A stretch of 64,000 bases of DNA from Methanosarcina horonobensis HB-1 = JCM 15518 (lineage in GTDB: Archaea; Halobacteriota; Methanosarcinia; Methanosarcinales; Methanosarcinaceae), in assembly GCF_000970285.1 (NCBI RefSeq), contig NZ_CP009516.1:4691036-4755035 (forward strand), read 5' to 3'. Shown here piece by piece: positions 17,069 to 27,326 of the stretch. Every line of letters begins with the position of its first letter. Positions within the stretch are counted from its first letter, which is position 1. The translations under genes and the position numbers were made by a program. The notes beneath the pieces are model-generated. The model was given only the letters and a program-made list of their open reading frames with translations. It was not told the DNA's origin and made no database searches.

Positions 17069-17743
17069 TCAGGATTTAAGGGTGGAGTTAAGAATAATTA
17101 CTTTAATATTCGGGTTCTTGCTATGCACAAGAGCTTTAAACTTTTCGGGATCTCCGTCGATTCCTTCCGAACCATAGTGCATGGGAATAACAAAGTCCGG
17201 AGAAATAACTGCTGTTGCGCTGGCAGCTTCTTCCTCGTCCATGGTATACGTCCCCCCAACAGGCAGAAGAGCCACATCAGCTTTAATGGAATCCATTTCA
17301 GGGATAAAATCAGAATCTCCTGCATGGTAAATCCTCAGTCCCGCAAGTTCTACGATATACCCAACTCCAAGCCCCCTGAGATGGTAGGGTTTATCAAGGT
17401 TATAGGCTGGCACCACCTCAATACGGGTCCCTTTGATCTCAAGCCCGTCAGCCAGAATATCGCCTTCTGCAACTCTTCTTGCATCTCCTCTGAACTCAAG
17501 GGAACAGCTCTCAGGAATAAGGGTGGTAGTGTCTGATCTCCTGACCTTCCGGATATCCTCAGGACTGCAATGGTCAAGATGTTCATGCGTGATAAGGAGA
17601 ATGTCTGCCTTGTTGTCAAAAGCCGGCTCTTCATCTATCTGATAGGGGTCGATGTAGATTTTTTTGCCGTCCCCTTCAAGCAAAAAACCGGAATGGCCTA
17701 ACCATTGAATACTAATGCCTTCAATTTCCACAGTATTCATCAT
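17069..17743 (-). CDS. Metallo-beta-lactamase-fold hydrolase, UPF0173-like
   Basis: 224 residues. The metal-binding motif is THEHLDHCSPED (HxHxDH). Further ligands are in YHAGDSD and IPMHYGS. The start WLGHSGFLLEGDGKKIYIDP is typical of the UPF0173/YtkL-like group. The substrate is unknown; these proteins are generally predicted Zn or Mn hydrolases. The ATG at 17743 has AGGTG just upstream; an upstream GTG (17749) is possible. Confidence 0.8.
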   Translation of the reverse strand: MMNTVEIEGISIQWLGHSGFLLEGDGKKIYIDPYQIDEEPAFDNKADILLITHEHLDHCSPEDIRKVRRSDTTTLIPESCSLEFRGDARRVAEGDILADGLEIKGTRIEVVPAYNLDKPYHLRGLGVGYIVELAGLRIYHAGDSDFIPEMDSIKADVALLPVGGTYTMDEEEAASATAVISPDFVIPMHYGSEGIDGDPEKFKALVHSKNPNIKVIILNSTLKS

Positions 17744-17876
17744 GTACACCTGCTGAACTCCGCTTCCTCATCAGTAAAAAGAATCCTGTTAGATAACTCT
17801 ATTTTTCAGATTTATTGGATCATATTAATAGTATCCGAAAACACTGATCTTCTTTGAGAGGTAGAGAGCAAGGTTT

Positions 17877-18656
17877 TCACACAGGTTTAAGATCCTTTTT
17901 AACGAAACTTGGTTCAAGCACCCTATCATAGATCATTTTCTGCAAGAAACAAACAACTGGAAGTTTGATTACAACTGCTTCTCTTTTATTTCCTGCACAA
18001 TGGACACCTATTGATTCTTTACCATCCGCCATCATAAAAAATTCTTCATCATACCTGACTCCATCAACTACAATATTGTTTATAAACTCACTAAACTCTT
18101 TTGTAGTTTCCAGGAACTCAAATGGCAGCGATTCGAACTTGTTAATATCATTCACAATTAGGGTTAACCTGCAGGATTTTTCCAGTTTTTTCAGTTCTGC
18201 CTCAAACTCCTGCAAGAGTTCAGGGCTGGATGAGAAAATGATCAGCTCTTCCTTTACACCGCTAAGGATTTCACGAATTCTATTTTTTATTCCCCACTCA
18301 CTCTGGATACACCAGACAGGAGACGTTTTAGGAAGTTCATAACTCAATTCATTAAGCTGATCAAGAGCCTCGATTGCACAGTTAATGAATTCATCTTTTA
18401 TCTTGCCAATCACCTGTTTGGGGTCAACTGCGCGGAAATAAGTCGGAGATCCCTGTCGAATTTCCAGATAGCCTTTTTTTGCCAGCACTTTAAGGACTTC
18501 ATATATCTTGGCTCTTGGCACATTCGTAAGTTCATGGACTTCCCTGGCAGTAGCCTCTCTCAGACTGACAATTCCTACATAGGCTTTTGCTTCATTTTCA
18601 GTTAGCCCTAGTCTCTCCAGATTGCAAATTAACTGAGGATTAATTTGTGAAAACAT
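17877..18656 (-). CDS. TrmB-family transcriptional regulator
   Basis: 259 residues. The N-terminal winged helix of the TrmB family is clear: LGLTENEAKAYVGIVSL, ATAREVHELTNVPRAKIYEVLKVL and KKGYLEIRQGSPTYFRAVDP. A coiled-coil segment and a C-terminal ligand-like domain of about 130 residues follow (IIFSSSPELLQEFE is reminiscent of the phospholipase-D-like effector fold in this family). It is divergent from the RND exporter operon, with about 220 bp between them, and is the likely local regulator of that operon. Effector unknown. Confidence 0.85.
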   Translation of the reverse strand: MFSQINPQLICNLERLGLTENEAKAYVGIVSLREATAREVHELTNVPRAKIYEVLKVLAKKGYLEIRQGSPTYFRAVDPKQVIGKIKDEFINCAIEALDQLNELSYELPKTSPVWCIQSEWGIKNRIREILSGVKEELIIFSSSPELLQEFEAELKKLEKSCRLTLIVNDINKFESLPFEFLETTKEFSEFINNIVVDGVRYDEEFFMMADGKESIGVHCAGNKREAVVIKLPVVCFLQKMIYDRVLEPSFVKKDLKPV

Positions 18657-18879
18657 TTGTTACCCCTAAAGTAACAATAGATTTAAATCTTTTCTACATA
18701 TACATACCACTCAGAGAGCAAACATTAAATAACTATTCATACAGTAAAAAAGAAAAACTGTACTAACAGGGAATAAGTTTTCAATCACAAACCTCCGGTC
18801 CAGAGAGACTTCCAGCTGGAGAGATACACCAAGATCCCTAAACTGTACTTCGTAATAAAAATTATGAGGGGAATTCACT

Positions 18880-21240
18880 ATTAAAAATACTTTTGAAAAA
18901 CTGGGATTTTTTGTTCAGAATAACCGTTTTTCCGTACTCCTGATAGCTTTCCTGTTTATAATCATAGCAATGCAGGGCGCACAGCTAATCGAGATGAAAT
19001 CAGGCACGGAAACCTTTGTTGGAAAAGACTCTCCTCTCTACCAGGACTATGATCACCTTTATCAGAGTATTTTTCAGACACAATCCATCGTGGTAATGGT
19101 AGAGGGCAATGAAGTGAAGAATGCCGACCTGATGGAAGCTGTAGACAGGCTGGAACATCAGTTAAGAGCAACAAATGGAGTAATTGAGACTACAAGCCCT
19201 GCCTCCCTGATCAAAACTGTCAACTATCAGATGACAGGGAGGTATGAACTTCCTGAAACCGATGAAGAAATTAAAGCCATAATAGATGGAAATCCTGATA
19301 TTTTCAGCCAGATTATTCCTGACAATACTCATATGCTGATTTCGGTAGTTATGGCTGGTTCAGCCAGTGATAAAACACAGGAAGATATCCTTACTGCAAC
19401 TGAAGATGCTGTATCGTTTGCTGAATTTCCACCTTCTTATAATATCATTGTTACAGGTGACCCGGCATTTAGCATCTCCATGAACTACGAAATGAACTCC
19501 AGCATGGGTATCCTTTTAGGGCTTTCCGCCATTTTCATGCTTATTGTACTGCTCATTGTGTTCAAACATGTCCGCTGGTGTATTCTTCCTCTACCAGTGG
19601 TTCTTCTAGGCATTGTTTATACTTTTGGAGCTATGGGTTACATTGGAATTTCGATGTCAATGGTTACCATGTCTGCATTCCCAATCCTCATAGGTGTAGG
19701 GATTGACTATGCGATTCAGTTCCATAACAGGCTTGAAGAAGAAATGGTGGATAAAGGGAATAAAAGTAGAGCAGTTATAGAAACCATAAAACATACAGGT
19801 CCTGCTGTTCTTATAGCTCTGGTAATGACAGCACTTGGCTTTTTCTCCCTTTTCACATCTACTGTGCCAATGATTCAGGACTTTGGAAAACTGCTCCTGA
19901 TAGGCATTGCCATGTGTTACCTTGCTTCCATATTTGTAGGGGTTGTAATACTTTCAATATTTGATAGCTACTCAGATAGGAACCCCTTGAACAAAATAAC
20001 AAAAAAGATAAAGCCTTCAAATCCGGAAAAAAAGAAAAAGCCTGAAGGAGAGAGTGAAAGCGACCGTCTAATAGGGAAAGTTCTCCAGAAAACTACCATT
20101 CTGACAATTAAATACGATGTTATCGTGCTGGGAATTGCATGCTTACTCTGTTTTGGCGGCCTCTACCTCGATCAGTCCGTACCTATTCAGACTGATGTTC
20201 AGACTTTTGTACCTCAGGATATGCCTGCCCTTGTGGACCTCAGTCACATGGGAGATGTCATGGGTGGAACCGATGAACTAAATCTGATCATTAAAGTTGA
20301 GGATACAGCCAGCCCGGATGTCCTGAAATGGATTGAACAGTTTTCCGAACATGGGGTGGCATCCAATAGCCATATTTACAGTGCCTCGAGCATTGTAGAT
20401 CTTGTAAAGGAATATAATGGGGGAGTAATTCCTGATACCAGCCAGGAGATAGAGAATATTTATTCCGAAATCCCTGAGGCTCAAAAAGACCGCTATATCT
20501 ATGGGAAAAATATGCTTCTCCTGAATTTCAATATAGGGAATGCGGTTGCAGACATTAAGGTAACAGGAATTAAGGAACTTACAAACATTGTCGAAGAGGA
20601 TATGCAGTGGATGCCAGCTCCACCAGGTACAGCAGTTACTATTACGGGAAACAATGTGGTTTTTATAGAAGTGATTACTGCACTTACCAGCGGAAGAGTG
20701 GCAATGACTTTCCTGGGCCTTGTGCTCGTGCTCATAGGTCTCTTCGTTGTTTACAGAGACTGGGTGAAAGCCCTCGTCCCTGTGATCCCAATGGTTATAG
20801 TTATCGGCTGGTCAGGAGGAGTAATGAGCTTGCTCAACATCAGCTACACTCCTTTAACAGCTACTCTTGGAGCTCTTATTCTGGGAGTCGGATCCGAGTA
20901 TGCTATCCTTATGATGGAACGTTACTTTGAAGAAAAAGATAAAGGGCTGCATCCTATGGAAGCAATCAATATGGCCAGTTCCAAAATAGGAAGCGCAATC
21001 GTCGCTTCAGGAGCTACAACAGTATTCGGGTTTATGGCATTGCTGGCTTCTCCTTTCCCAATGATATCTGACTTTGGGATGGTTACGGTTATTGACATCG
21101 TGCTGGCACTCCTGGCAACCTTTGTGGTCTTCCCACCACTTATGATCTTACTTGATACGTGGCGCGATAAAAGAAAAGGATCCAAGGCAGCAGAAAAACA
21201 GACAGAGATAAAAAAACAAATTCAGGGGGCCGAGATATGA
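18880..21240 (+). CDS. RND/MMPL-superfamily exporter, HAE3-like, apparently with an AUU start
   Basis: Membrane exporter with two similar halves. Each half has one helix, a large external loop and five further helices. The first ATG in frame is at 18970, but it cuts into the obligatory first membrane helix (FSVLLIAFLFIIIAM). The frame is open back to 18868 and contains no ATG, GTG or TTG there. An ATT at 18880 follows GAGGGG by about 8 nt and gives IKNTFEKLGFFVQNNRF, a normal HAE3 N-terminus. The second half shows GALILGVGSEYAILMMERYFEE and the first PILIGVGIDYAIQFHNR, the conserved GxxxDY/EY motifs of TM4. About 786 residues. It overlaps the next gene by ATGA. Substrate unknown; hopanoid, lipid or drug export are family precedents. 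Confidence 0.85.
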   Translation: MKNTFEKLGFFVQNNRFSVLLIAFLFIIIAMQGAQLIEMKSGTETFVGKDSPLYQDYDHLYQSIFQTQSIVVMVEGNEVKNADLMEAVDRLEHQLRATNGVIETTSPASLIKTVNYQMTGRYELPETDEEIKAIIDGNPDIFSQIIPDNTHMLISVVMAGSASDKTQEDILTATEDAVSFAEFPPSYNIIVTGDPAFSISMNYEMNSSMGILLGLSAIFMLIVLLIVFKHVRWCILPLPVVLLGIVYTFGAMGYIGISMSMVTMSAFPILIGVGIDYAIQFHNRLEEEMVDKGNKSRAVIETIKHTGPAVLIALVMTALGFFSLFTSTVPMIQDFGKLLLIGIAMCYLASIFVGVVILSIFDSYSDRNPLNKITKKIKPSNPEKKKKPEGESESDRLIGKVLQKTTILTIKYDVIVLGIACLLCFGGLYLDQSVPIQTDVQTFVPQDMPALVDLSHMGDVMGGTDELNLIIKVEDTASPDVLKWIEQFSEHGVASNSHIYSASSIVDLVKEYNGGVIPDTSQEIENIYSEIPEAQKDRYIYGKNMLLLNFNIGNAVADIKVTGIKELTNIVEEDMQWMPAPPGTAVTITGNNVVFIEVITALTSGRVAMTFLGLVLVLIGLFVVYRDWVKALVPVIPMVIVIGWSGGVMSLLNISYTPLTATLGALILGVGSEYAILMMERYFEEKDKGLHPMEAINMASSKIGSAIVASGATTVFGFMALLASPFPMISDFGMVTVIDIVLALLATFVVFPPLMILLDTWRDKRKGSKAAEKQTEIKKQIQGAEI

Positions 21241-22415
21241 CACGAATGCCCAGAAAATTAAGGCAAAAAATGATTAAGAAAGTTACTTCATTTGCGTTAA
21301 TTCTATTAATTGTATCAGTGACTGCACTTCCAGCCCTCGGGGACGATGATGATGAAACTAATTTCATTGTTCTGGATCAAGGGTCTACTGTAGACTACTA
21401 CAAGAGTTACGGAGAGCCAATTATAAAGGCATCAGTGACAGGAGATCCCGAGTTAACAAGAGGAGAAACAGTAGACTTGAAGGTAAAAATCGCAAACACT
21501 GGAGTAATAGATGGTTTTAAGAGGCTCAATGCAAACCAGAAAAGAATAAACGACTCAACTGAGGAAACAATCGCACTGGCAGAGATGGAAGAAGAAGAAG
21601 AAGCCACAACGGCAAAAGATATCGAGGCTACCCTTCGATCGGAAACCAAATACATCGAAGTCGAATCCACAGCCAATCTCCAGAGTGTAGAAGAACTTGA
21701 AACAGGAGATACAGAAACCCTCAGTTACACCATCAAAATAGATAGTGATACACCTGCCGGAAATTATGAGCTCATCCTGCCTGTAAGTTATCAATACCAA
21801 GCAAATGTCAAAACCGTAACTGCGGATGCAATAAATCTCGGGATTACAGGTGTGGAATATTCAAGAGTGTATGAAACAAAGAATGAAACTCTCAGAATAC
21901 CCATTTCCGTAAAAAGCGGGCCTAAATTCAAAGTAACCAATGTCACTGGAAGCCTTGTACAGGGAGAAAGCAAACTCATTAATGTTACCTATAAAAACAC
22001 AAGAGAAGAAGTAGCAAGAGACGCTTTATCCCGGATAATCGTTATGAGCCCCCTGAGCACTGAGAAGTCTATAGTAAGGCTCGGAGATATAGGTCCTGGA
22101 GAAGAAAAAACTGCCAGTTTTGAAATTTCGGCAGATCAGGAAGCCCTTGCAAAGAACTACGGAATTAACAGCGAAATAAAATATATCGATGAAGACGGAG
22201 AGACCTCATTTTCAGAAAGCATGAAAGTGCATATACCTCTAAAAGCTACAGAGAAAAAATTTAGCATAACAGGAATAGCAATTATACTGATTATCGTTAT
22301 CGCCCTTTACCAAATCGTGAATATGCACCGGAAAAGAAACAAGAATGATGAAAATGCATCAAACGATGAAAATGCACCAAGCGATGAAAATGCATCAGGT
22401 GATGAAAATGAATAA
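21237..22415 (+). CDS. COG1361-type surface protein coupled to the RND exporter
   Basis: 392 residues. It has a signal sequence (FALILLIVSVTALPALG) and beta-sandwich repeats of the NEW3/COG1361 kind: GETVDLKVKIANTGVIDGF, GDTETLSYTIKIDSDTPAGNYEL, GESKLINVTYKNTREEVARDA and GEEKTASFEI. A C-terminal transmembrane helix (FSITGIAIILIIVIALYQIV) and a hydrophilic tail made of DENA-type repeats follow. It starts within the stop of the exporter gene (ATGA), so stoichiometric synthesis is likely. It may act as an extracellular adaptor or substrate-binding partner of the pump; inference. Confidence 0.75.
   Translation: MTRMPRKLRQKMIKKVTSFALILLIVSVTALPALGDDDDETNFIVLDQGSTVDYYKSYGEPIIKASVTGDPELTRGETVDLKVKIANTGVIDGFKRLNANQKRINDSTEETIALAEMEEEEEATTAKDIEATLRSETKYIEVESTANLQSVEELETGDTETLSYTIKIDSDTPAGNYELILPVSYQYQANVKTVTADAINLGITGVEYSRVYETKNETLRIPISVKSGPKFKVTNVTGSLVQGESKLINVTYKNTREEVARDALSRIIVMSPLSTEKSIVRLGDIGPGEEKTASFEISADQEALAKNYGINSEIKYIDEDGETSFSESMKVHIPLKATEKKFSITGIAIILIIVIALYQIVNMHRKRNKNDENASNDENAPSDENASGDENE
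22343..22407 (+). repeat. 18-bp tandem repeat encoding the DENA tail
   Basis: Imperfect 18-bp units of the form GATGAAAATGCATCAAAC run about three and a half times through the 3' end of the preceding gene. They encode N/S-DENA-type repeats in frame. In another frame they read MKMHQ repeatedly, which creates a spurious upstream extension of the next gene. Confidence 0.8.
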
Positions 22416-23469
22416 AAATGGATTATTTGCTACTATTACAACCCTTCTGATCCTCTGCTCTGCAGCCCTGCCAGCACAGGCTGCTTTCCCCAAAAATTTC
22501 GATATTAGTGAGAACTATTACAATGTGTATGGAAGTCCTGACCTTAATGCAACGCTCATTGGAGACAACCAGTATTCCAGAGGAGATACTGTAACCCTTA
22601 ATATTGAAATGATGAATAAAGGAACAATCACAGGCTTTGAGGCTGATAAAGACGTGAGATTTGGGGAATCACTGGATCTGGTGCTCCAGCAGACAGAAAT
22701 GCAGTATGAGTCGCAGGTTACAACAGCAGTAGGCATTCTTGCAACTCTTAAATCCGATGATCCAAATATTAAGGTCAAATCCGGAGCCCAGCAGGCAGGT
22801 ACCCTCAAACAGGGAAAACAGAGCTCAAGTCCTACAAAGTTCACTGTAGAGATTAATAAAAACACTTCTGCAGGTATATATCCTCTGACTCTTGAACTTG
22901 CATACCAGTACCAGAACAATGTTCAGCTTGGGGGAGACGAATATGATACTACTACAGGCATTGTGACAAATAAGGACGTAGGTATCTGGTACGAAAACAA
23001 GACTCAGACTCAAACTATATACATAAAAGTCAAAGAGGAGCCTTACTTTGAAGTTACAAATGTAACGGGTGACCTTTACCCTGATGAAGGTGGAGTGCTC
23101 CGCGTCACATACAAGAATACTGGGGAAGAACCTGCAAAAGATGTAACTGTTAGACTCAGTGCAGCTGACCCCTTCAGTACTACCGACGACCAGGCTTACC
23201 TTGGAACATTGAATCCGGGAGAAGAAGCTGTTGCTGTTTTTGATATGGATGTAGACGAAACTGCAACTCCAAAGCCATACTCTCTAAGCAGTGAGATTCT
23301 CTATGAAGATGCAGACGGGCATGACCAGGTCTCAGATACTGTCAAGATTAATGTAGAGGTTCTGCCTGCCAAAGAAAGCCTTCCAGGATACCAGTTTGGA
23401 ACCGGTATTGTATTCATGGCTCTTGCCGCCTGTTTCGTCATTTTCAGAAAAAAACAGAAGCAGGAATAA
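22408..23469 (+). CDS. COG1361-type surface protein with PGF-like C-terminal anchor
   Basis: 353 residues. It is a paralogue of the protein at 21237, with which it shares the NYYNVYGSPDLNATLIGD region, the Q-Y-Q-x-N motif after AGIYPLTLELA, and GGVLRVTYKNTGEEPAKD. The signal peptide is FATITTLLILCSAALPAQA. The C-terminus PGYQFGTGIVFMALAACFVIFRKK resembles a PGF-CTERM sorting signal (Pro-Gly-aromatic, helix, basic tail), with Tyr in place of Phe. The start ATG at 22408 has AGGTGATGA upstream and overlaps the previous stop. The 63-bp in-frame upstream extension is a repeat artefact. Confidence 0.75.
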   Translation: MNKNGLFATITTLLILCSAALPAQAAFPKNFDISENYYNVYGSPDLNATLIGDNQYSRGDTVTLNIEMMNKGTITGFEADKDVRFGESLDLVLQQTEMQYESQVTTAVGILATLKSDDPNIKVKSGAQQAGTLKQGKQSSSPTKFTVEINKNTSAGIYPLTLELAYQYQNNVQLGGDEYDTTTGIVTNKDVGIWYENKTQTQTIYIKVKEEPYFEVTNVTGDLYPDEGGVLRVTYKNTGEEPAKDVTVRLSAADPFSTTDDQAYLGTLNPGEEAVAVFDMDVDETATPKPYSLSSEILYEDADGHDQVSDTVKINVEVLPAKESLPGYQFGTGIVFMALAACFVIFRKKQKQE

Positions 23470-23503
23470 GTGGAAAGCTGGAAGACTGAGAAGTCAAGCA
23501 AAC

Positions 23504-23546
23504 GTGCCTGTAAATATGACTCTTTCAGGCACACATATCCTTTTTT
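23504..23546 (+). terminator. Candidate terminator of the RND operon
   Basis: Arms GTGCCTG (23504-23510) and CAGGCAC (23526-23532) flank a 15-nt loop and are followed by a TTTTTT run from about 23541. It sits between convergent genes. Confidence 0.5.
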
Positions 23547-23611
23547 GTTGCTTTGTTACAGATCTTAAAATTAAAGATCTCAAAAATATACTGGATCTAA
23601 AAAAGAGATAC

Positions 23612-24199
23612 TCAGTCTGAGAGATCAGACTTTTTTGAACTGGAACTTTCAGACTCTTTCTCACCGACAGCTATTGCGACCATTACTTCAGTGGATTTTA
23701 TGACTGCATAAACCCGGTCTCCGGGTTTGATGTCAAGCTTTTCTACTGCCTCTTCCGTAACTACGGAGGTCAGTACTGAAGGTTCGATCTCAATGGTGAG
23801 CTTCGAGACAAGCCCGCTTTTTTCGACTTCAATTACTTTTCCGGGAAGCTTGTTTCGGGCCGAAAGCTTAAAACTTACGTTTTCCCAGGAGGTTTCGTCC
23901 CCTACGGCTTCATTAATCACCTTTTTATTTGTCTCGTACTCGACCAGCAGTTTTCTTCCGAGCTCGGTCAGGAAAGTGCCCTGCTCCTTTCCCCCACGCA
24001 CAGTAACTACCGCAGGCTCGCCGAGGGCATCGTTCATTTTTTTAAGCATCATCCAGGCATGCTTGTATGAGATTCCGAGTTTCTGGCAGGCTTTCCGAAG
24101 GGAGCGTTCTTCGTCAATCGTTTTCAATAACTCGGCTCTGCCAGCACCCATAACTGTTTTTCCATCTTCGGTAAACCAGAGCTTTGTTTTCGCTTTCAC
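23612..24199 (-). CDS. modE: ModE-type molybdate/tungstate-responsive regulator with one Mop (TOBE) domain
   Basis: 195 residues. The N-terminal winged helix of the ModE/LysR-like type contains GAGRAELLKTIDEERSLRKA, LGISYKHAWMMLKKMND and GGKEQGTFLTELGRKLL. The C-terminal single Mop domain (about residues 112-180) has SARNKLPGKVIEVEKSGLVS, VTSVVTEEAVEKL-like and DRVYAVIKSTEVMVAI segments, which bind molybdate or tungstate. E. coli ModE has two Mop domains; a single copy is common in archaea. Last gene of wtpA-wtpB-wtpC-modE, 13 bp after wtpC. The inverted repeat before wtpA suggests autoregulation, and the matching repeats before fwdE suggest control of the Mo/W enzyme. Confidence 0.88.
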   Translation of the reverse strand: MKAKTKLWFTEDGKTVMGAGRAELLKTIDEERSLRKACQKLGISYKHAWMMLKKMNDALGEPAVVTVRGGKEQGTFLTELGRKLLVEYETNKKVINEAVGDETSWENVSFKLSARNKLPGKVIEVEKSGLVSKLTIEIEPSVLTSVVTEEAVEKLDIKPGDRVYAVIKSTEVMVAIAVGEKESESSSSKKSDLSD

Positions 24200-24212
24200 A
24201 GACTTTCACCTT

Positions 24213-25259
24213 TTAACGGAGAATATGGACAGAACTTGCTTTAAACTGGGCATATACAGGGACTCCCGGAGAGATATTCATATCTTCTGCCGATTGCCGG
24301 GTTATAAGGGCATTCAGGTGGATCCCGCAATCAATCTTTACCCGTACAAGAGCTCCAAGTATCCAGACTTCCGTGACCCTGCCCTGCAGAGAGTTTCTGA
24401 TGCTGGATTGTGCGGAAGTTTTACTTAAAGCTATGTTTTCAGGTCTCAGGAAGGCGTATACTGCATCTCCCACTTCTGCCTCACCTGAAGCATCAAAAAA
24501 TGTCTCTCCGGCTTCTATCTTTAGAAGTCCGCGATCAGCAGAAATAACCCTGCCTTTCAGCACATTCTCAAATCCTACAAAGCTTGCTACCTGACTGTTA
24601 ACCGGTTTTTCGAAGATTTCTTCCGGAGTCCCAACCTGCACAAGTTTTCCATCCATTATAATTGCAATCCTATCAGCCATTATGCGGGCCTCGGTTTGAT
24701 CATGCGTTATATGCAATACAGTAAGCCTTTTATTTTTGTGAAGATCTGAAAGTAGTTCTCTTGCACTTTCCTGCGTTCTGGGATCAAGTGCGCTAAGAGG
24801 CTCGTCCAGAAGTAGAATTTTAGGGTCGGTAACAAGAGCTCTGGCAAGGGCAACTCTCTGCTGTTCACCTCCTGAAAGCGTAAGAGGATAGCGATCAAGA
24901 AGATGAGTGATTTTCAGGTCTCTGGAAACTTCAGAGAGTTTCTCCCTTGACTTTATTTTCTTCATTCGCATTCCAAACTCAATATTCTTTTTCACACTCA
25001 TGTGAGGAAAGAGAGAATAATCCTGGTAGACAAAGGCAAGTTTATGTTTTTCCGGAGGCTGGTAGGTTACCTCTTCACCGTCAATCAATATTCTTCCGGA
25101 ATCAGGAGAATGAAAGCCCGCTATCAGTTCCAAAAGAAGAGTTTTTCCTGCACCCGTAGGTCCAAGGATCACAAAGTATTCCCCTGACTCAATTTTAAGA
25201 CTGAGGCTGTCGAGAGCAAAGTTTTTCCATTTCCGGGAGAGGAATTCAATCTCTATCAT
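24213..25259 (-). CDS. wtpC: Tungstate/molybdate ABC importer, ATPase
   Basis: 348 residues. Walker A GPTGAGKT, Q-loop VYQDYSLFPHMSV, signature LSGGEQQR, Walker B ILLLDEPLSALDP and switch ITHDQTEA. The C-terminal TOBE-like regulatory domain is at about residues 270-345 (LQGRVTEVWILGALVRVKID), as in ModC/WtpC proteins. It overlaps the permease gene by 14 bp. Drives uptake of the oxyanions needed for molybdopterin enzymes such as formylmethanofuran dehydrogenase. Confidence 0.92.
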   Translation of the reverse strand: MIEIEFLSRKWKNFALDSLSLKIESGEYFVILGPTGAGKTLLLELIAGFHSPDSGRILIDGEEVTYQPPEKHKLAFVYQDYSLFPHMSVKKNIEFGMRMKKIKSREKLSEVSRDLKITHLLDRYPLTLSGGEQQRVALARALVTDPKILLLDEPLSALDPRTQESARELLSDLHKNKRLTVLHITHDQTEARIMADRIAIIMDGKLVQVGTPEEIFEKPVNSQVASFVGFENVLKGRVISADRGLLKIEAGETFFDASGEAEVGDAVYAFLRPENIALSKTSAQSSIRNSLQGRVTEVWILGALVRVKIDCGIHLNALITRQSAEDMNISPGVPVYAQFKASSVHILR

Positions 25260-26064
25260 ATATACTCCAGCTTGCGGAGAGAATTCTTATAATAAGAAAT
25301 ATCGAAAGCGTGACCAGTATGAGCAGTACGGCTATGGGTCTGGATGCCGAAAGCCCGTAAGAAATAAAACGGTCATAGATAAGAGTGGGACCTATCATAG
25401 GATAGTAGGCGATAATCACAACCGCTCCGAATTCACTTATAGCTCTGGCCCAGGTCATGACCGAACCTATTAAGAGATGCCTTGCTGAAAGCGGGAGGGT
25501 TATAAAGAAAAATACTTTCCATAGGGGGGCACCCAGAGAACGGGCTGCGTTTTCAAGCCTCGGATCCACACTTTTGAAGCCTTCCCTTGCAGAATTTGCC
25601 AGGTATGGAAGGGATACGAAAAGCATTGCAACTACAATTCCAGGAAGAGCGTCACGGAACTGAATATAGGGCTCAAGAGGACCGCCAATAAGCCCCCTTG
25701 ATCCAAAAACCGTAAGAAGAGCGATTCCTGCAACCGTGTGCGGGACTACAACAGGAACATCAATTATACTCTCAACCAGCCTTTTCCCGGGAAAATCGAA
25801 CCTTGCAAGGATGTAGCCTGCAGGAGCTCCGAGGAACAGAGACAGCAGGGTTGCAAGAAAACCAGCATATAAAGAAAATAATATAGCGGCCATTACCGAG
25901 CGGTTTCCTGCAGCTTTCACCAAACCTGGAAAATCTTCCAGAATTTGGCCGAAAATCATGTTTGAAAGGGTCAGAAAAATAAAAAGAAAGAGAACAAGCA
26001 GTAAGAGGGAAAAGACGAAAGTCAGAGGCTCAATTCTAAGGGTTTTTCGGGTAATGGCTTTCAT
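25246..26064 (-). CDS. wtpB: Tungstate/molybdate ABC importer, permease
   Basis: 272 residues with about six membrane helices. ModB/WtpB hallmarks are SLFLGAPAGYILARFDFPGK, VVPHTVAGIALLTVFGSRG and the coupling region SARSLGAPLWKVFFFITLPLS-like (here NAARSLGAPLWKVFFFITLP). The homodimer forms the channel. Ends overlapping wtpC; 117 bp separate it from wtpA. Confidence 0.92.
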   Translation of the reverse strand: MKAITRKTLRIEPLTFVFSLLLLVLFLFIFLTLSNMIFGQILEDFPGLVKAAGNRSVMAAILFSLYAGFLATLLSLFLGAPAGYILARFDFPGKRLVESIIDVPVVVPHTVAGIALLTVFGSRGLIGGPLEPYIQFRDALPGIVVAMLFVSLPYLANSAREGFKSVDPRLENAARSLGAPLWKVFFFITLPLSARHLLIGSVMTWARAISEFGAVVIIAYYPMIGPTLIYDRFISYGLSASRPIAVLLILVTLSIFLIIRILSASWSIYDRD

Positions 26065-26181
26065 TCTTATACTCTGTTACTGCCGTTTTTGCTTTTAAGT
26101 AATTCCCTGAATCCTTGCTTTCTGTTACTAACCTTTTACCAGGGGTGTTTGATACAGTTTTCTGCAGGGAAAAATTAATCT

Positions 26182-27285
<1,104 letters not shown>

Positions 27286-27326
27286 TTATTTCTATCTTGA
27301 AAATTCACTTTTTGCTTTTTTTAATA

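Noticed and set aside
22345-22407. N-terminal extension MMKMHQT... of the second COG1361-type protein
   Set aside because: Produced by the 18-bp repeat of the preceding gene read in another frame. The ATG at 22408 has a Shine-Dalgarno and leads directly into a signal peptide.
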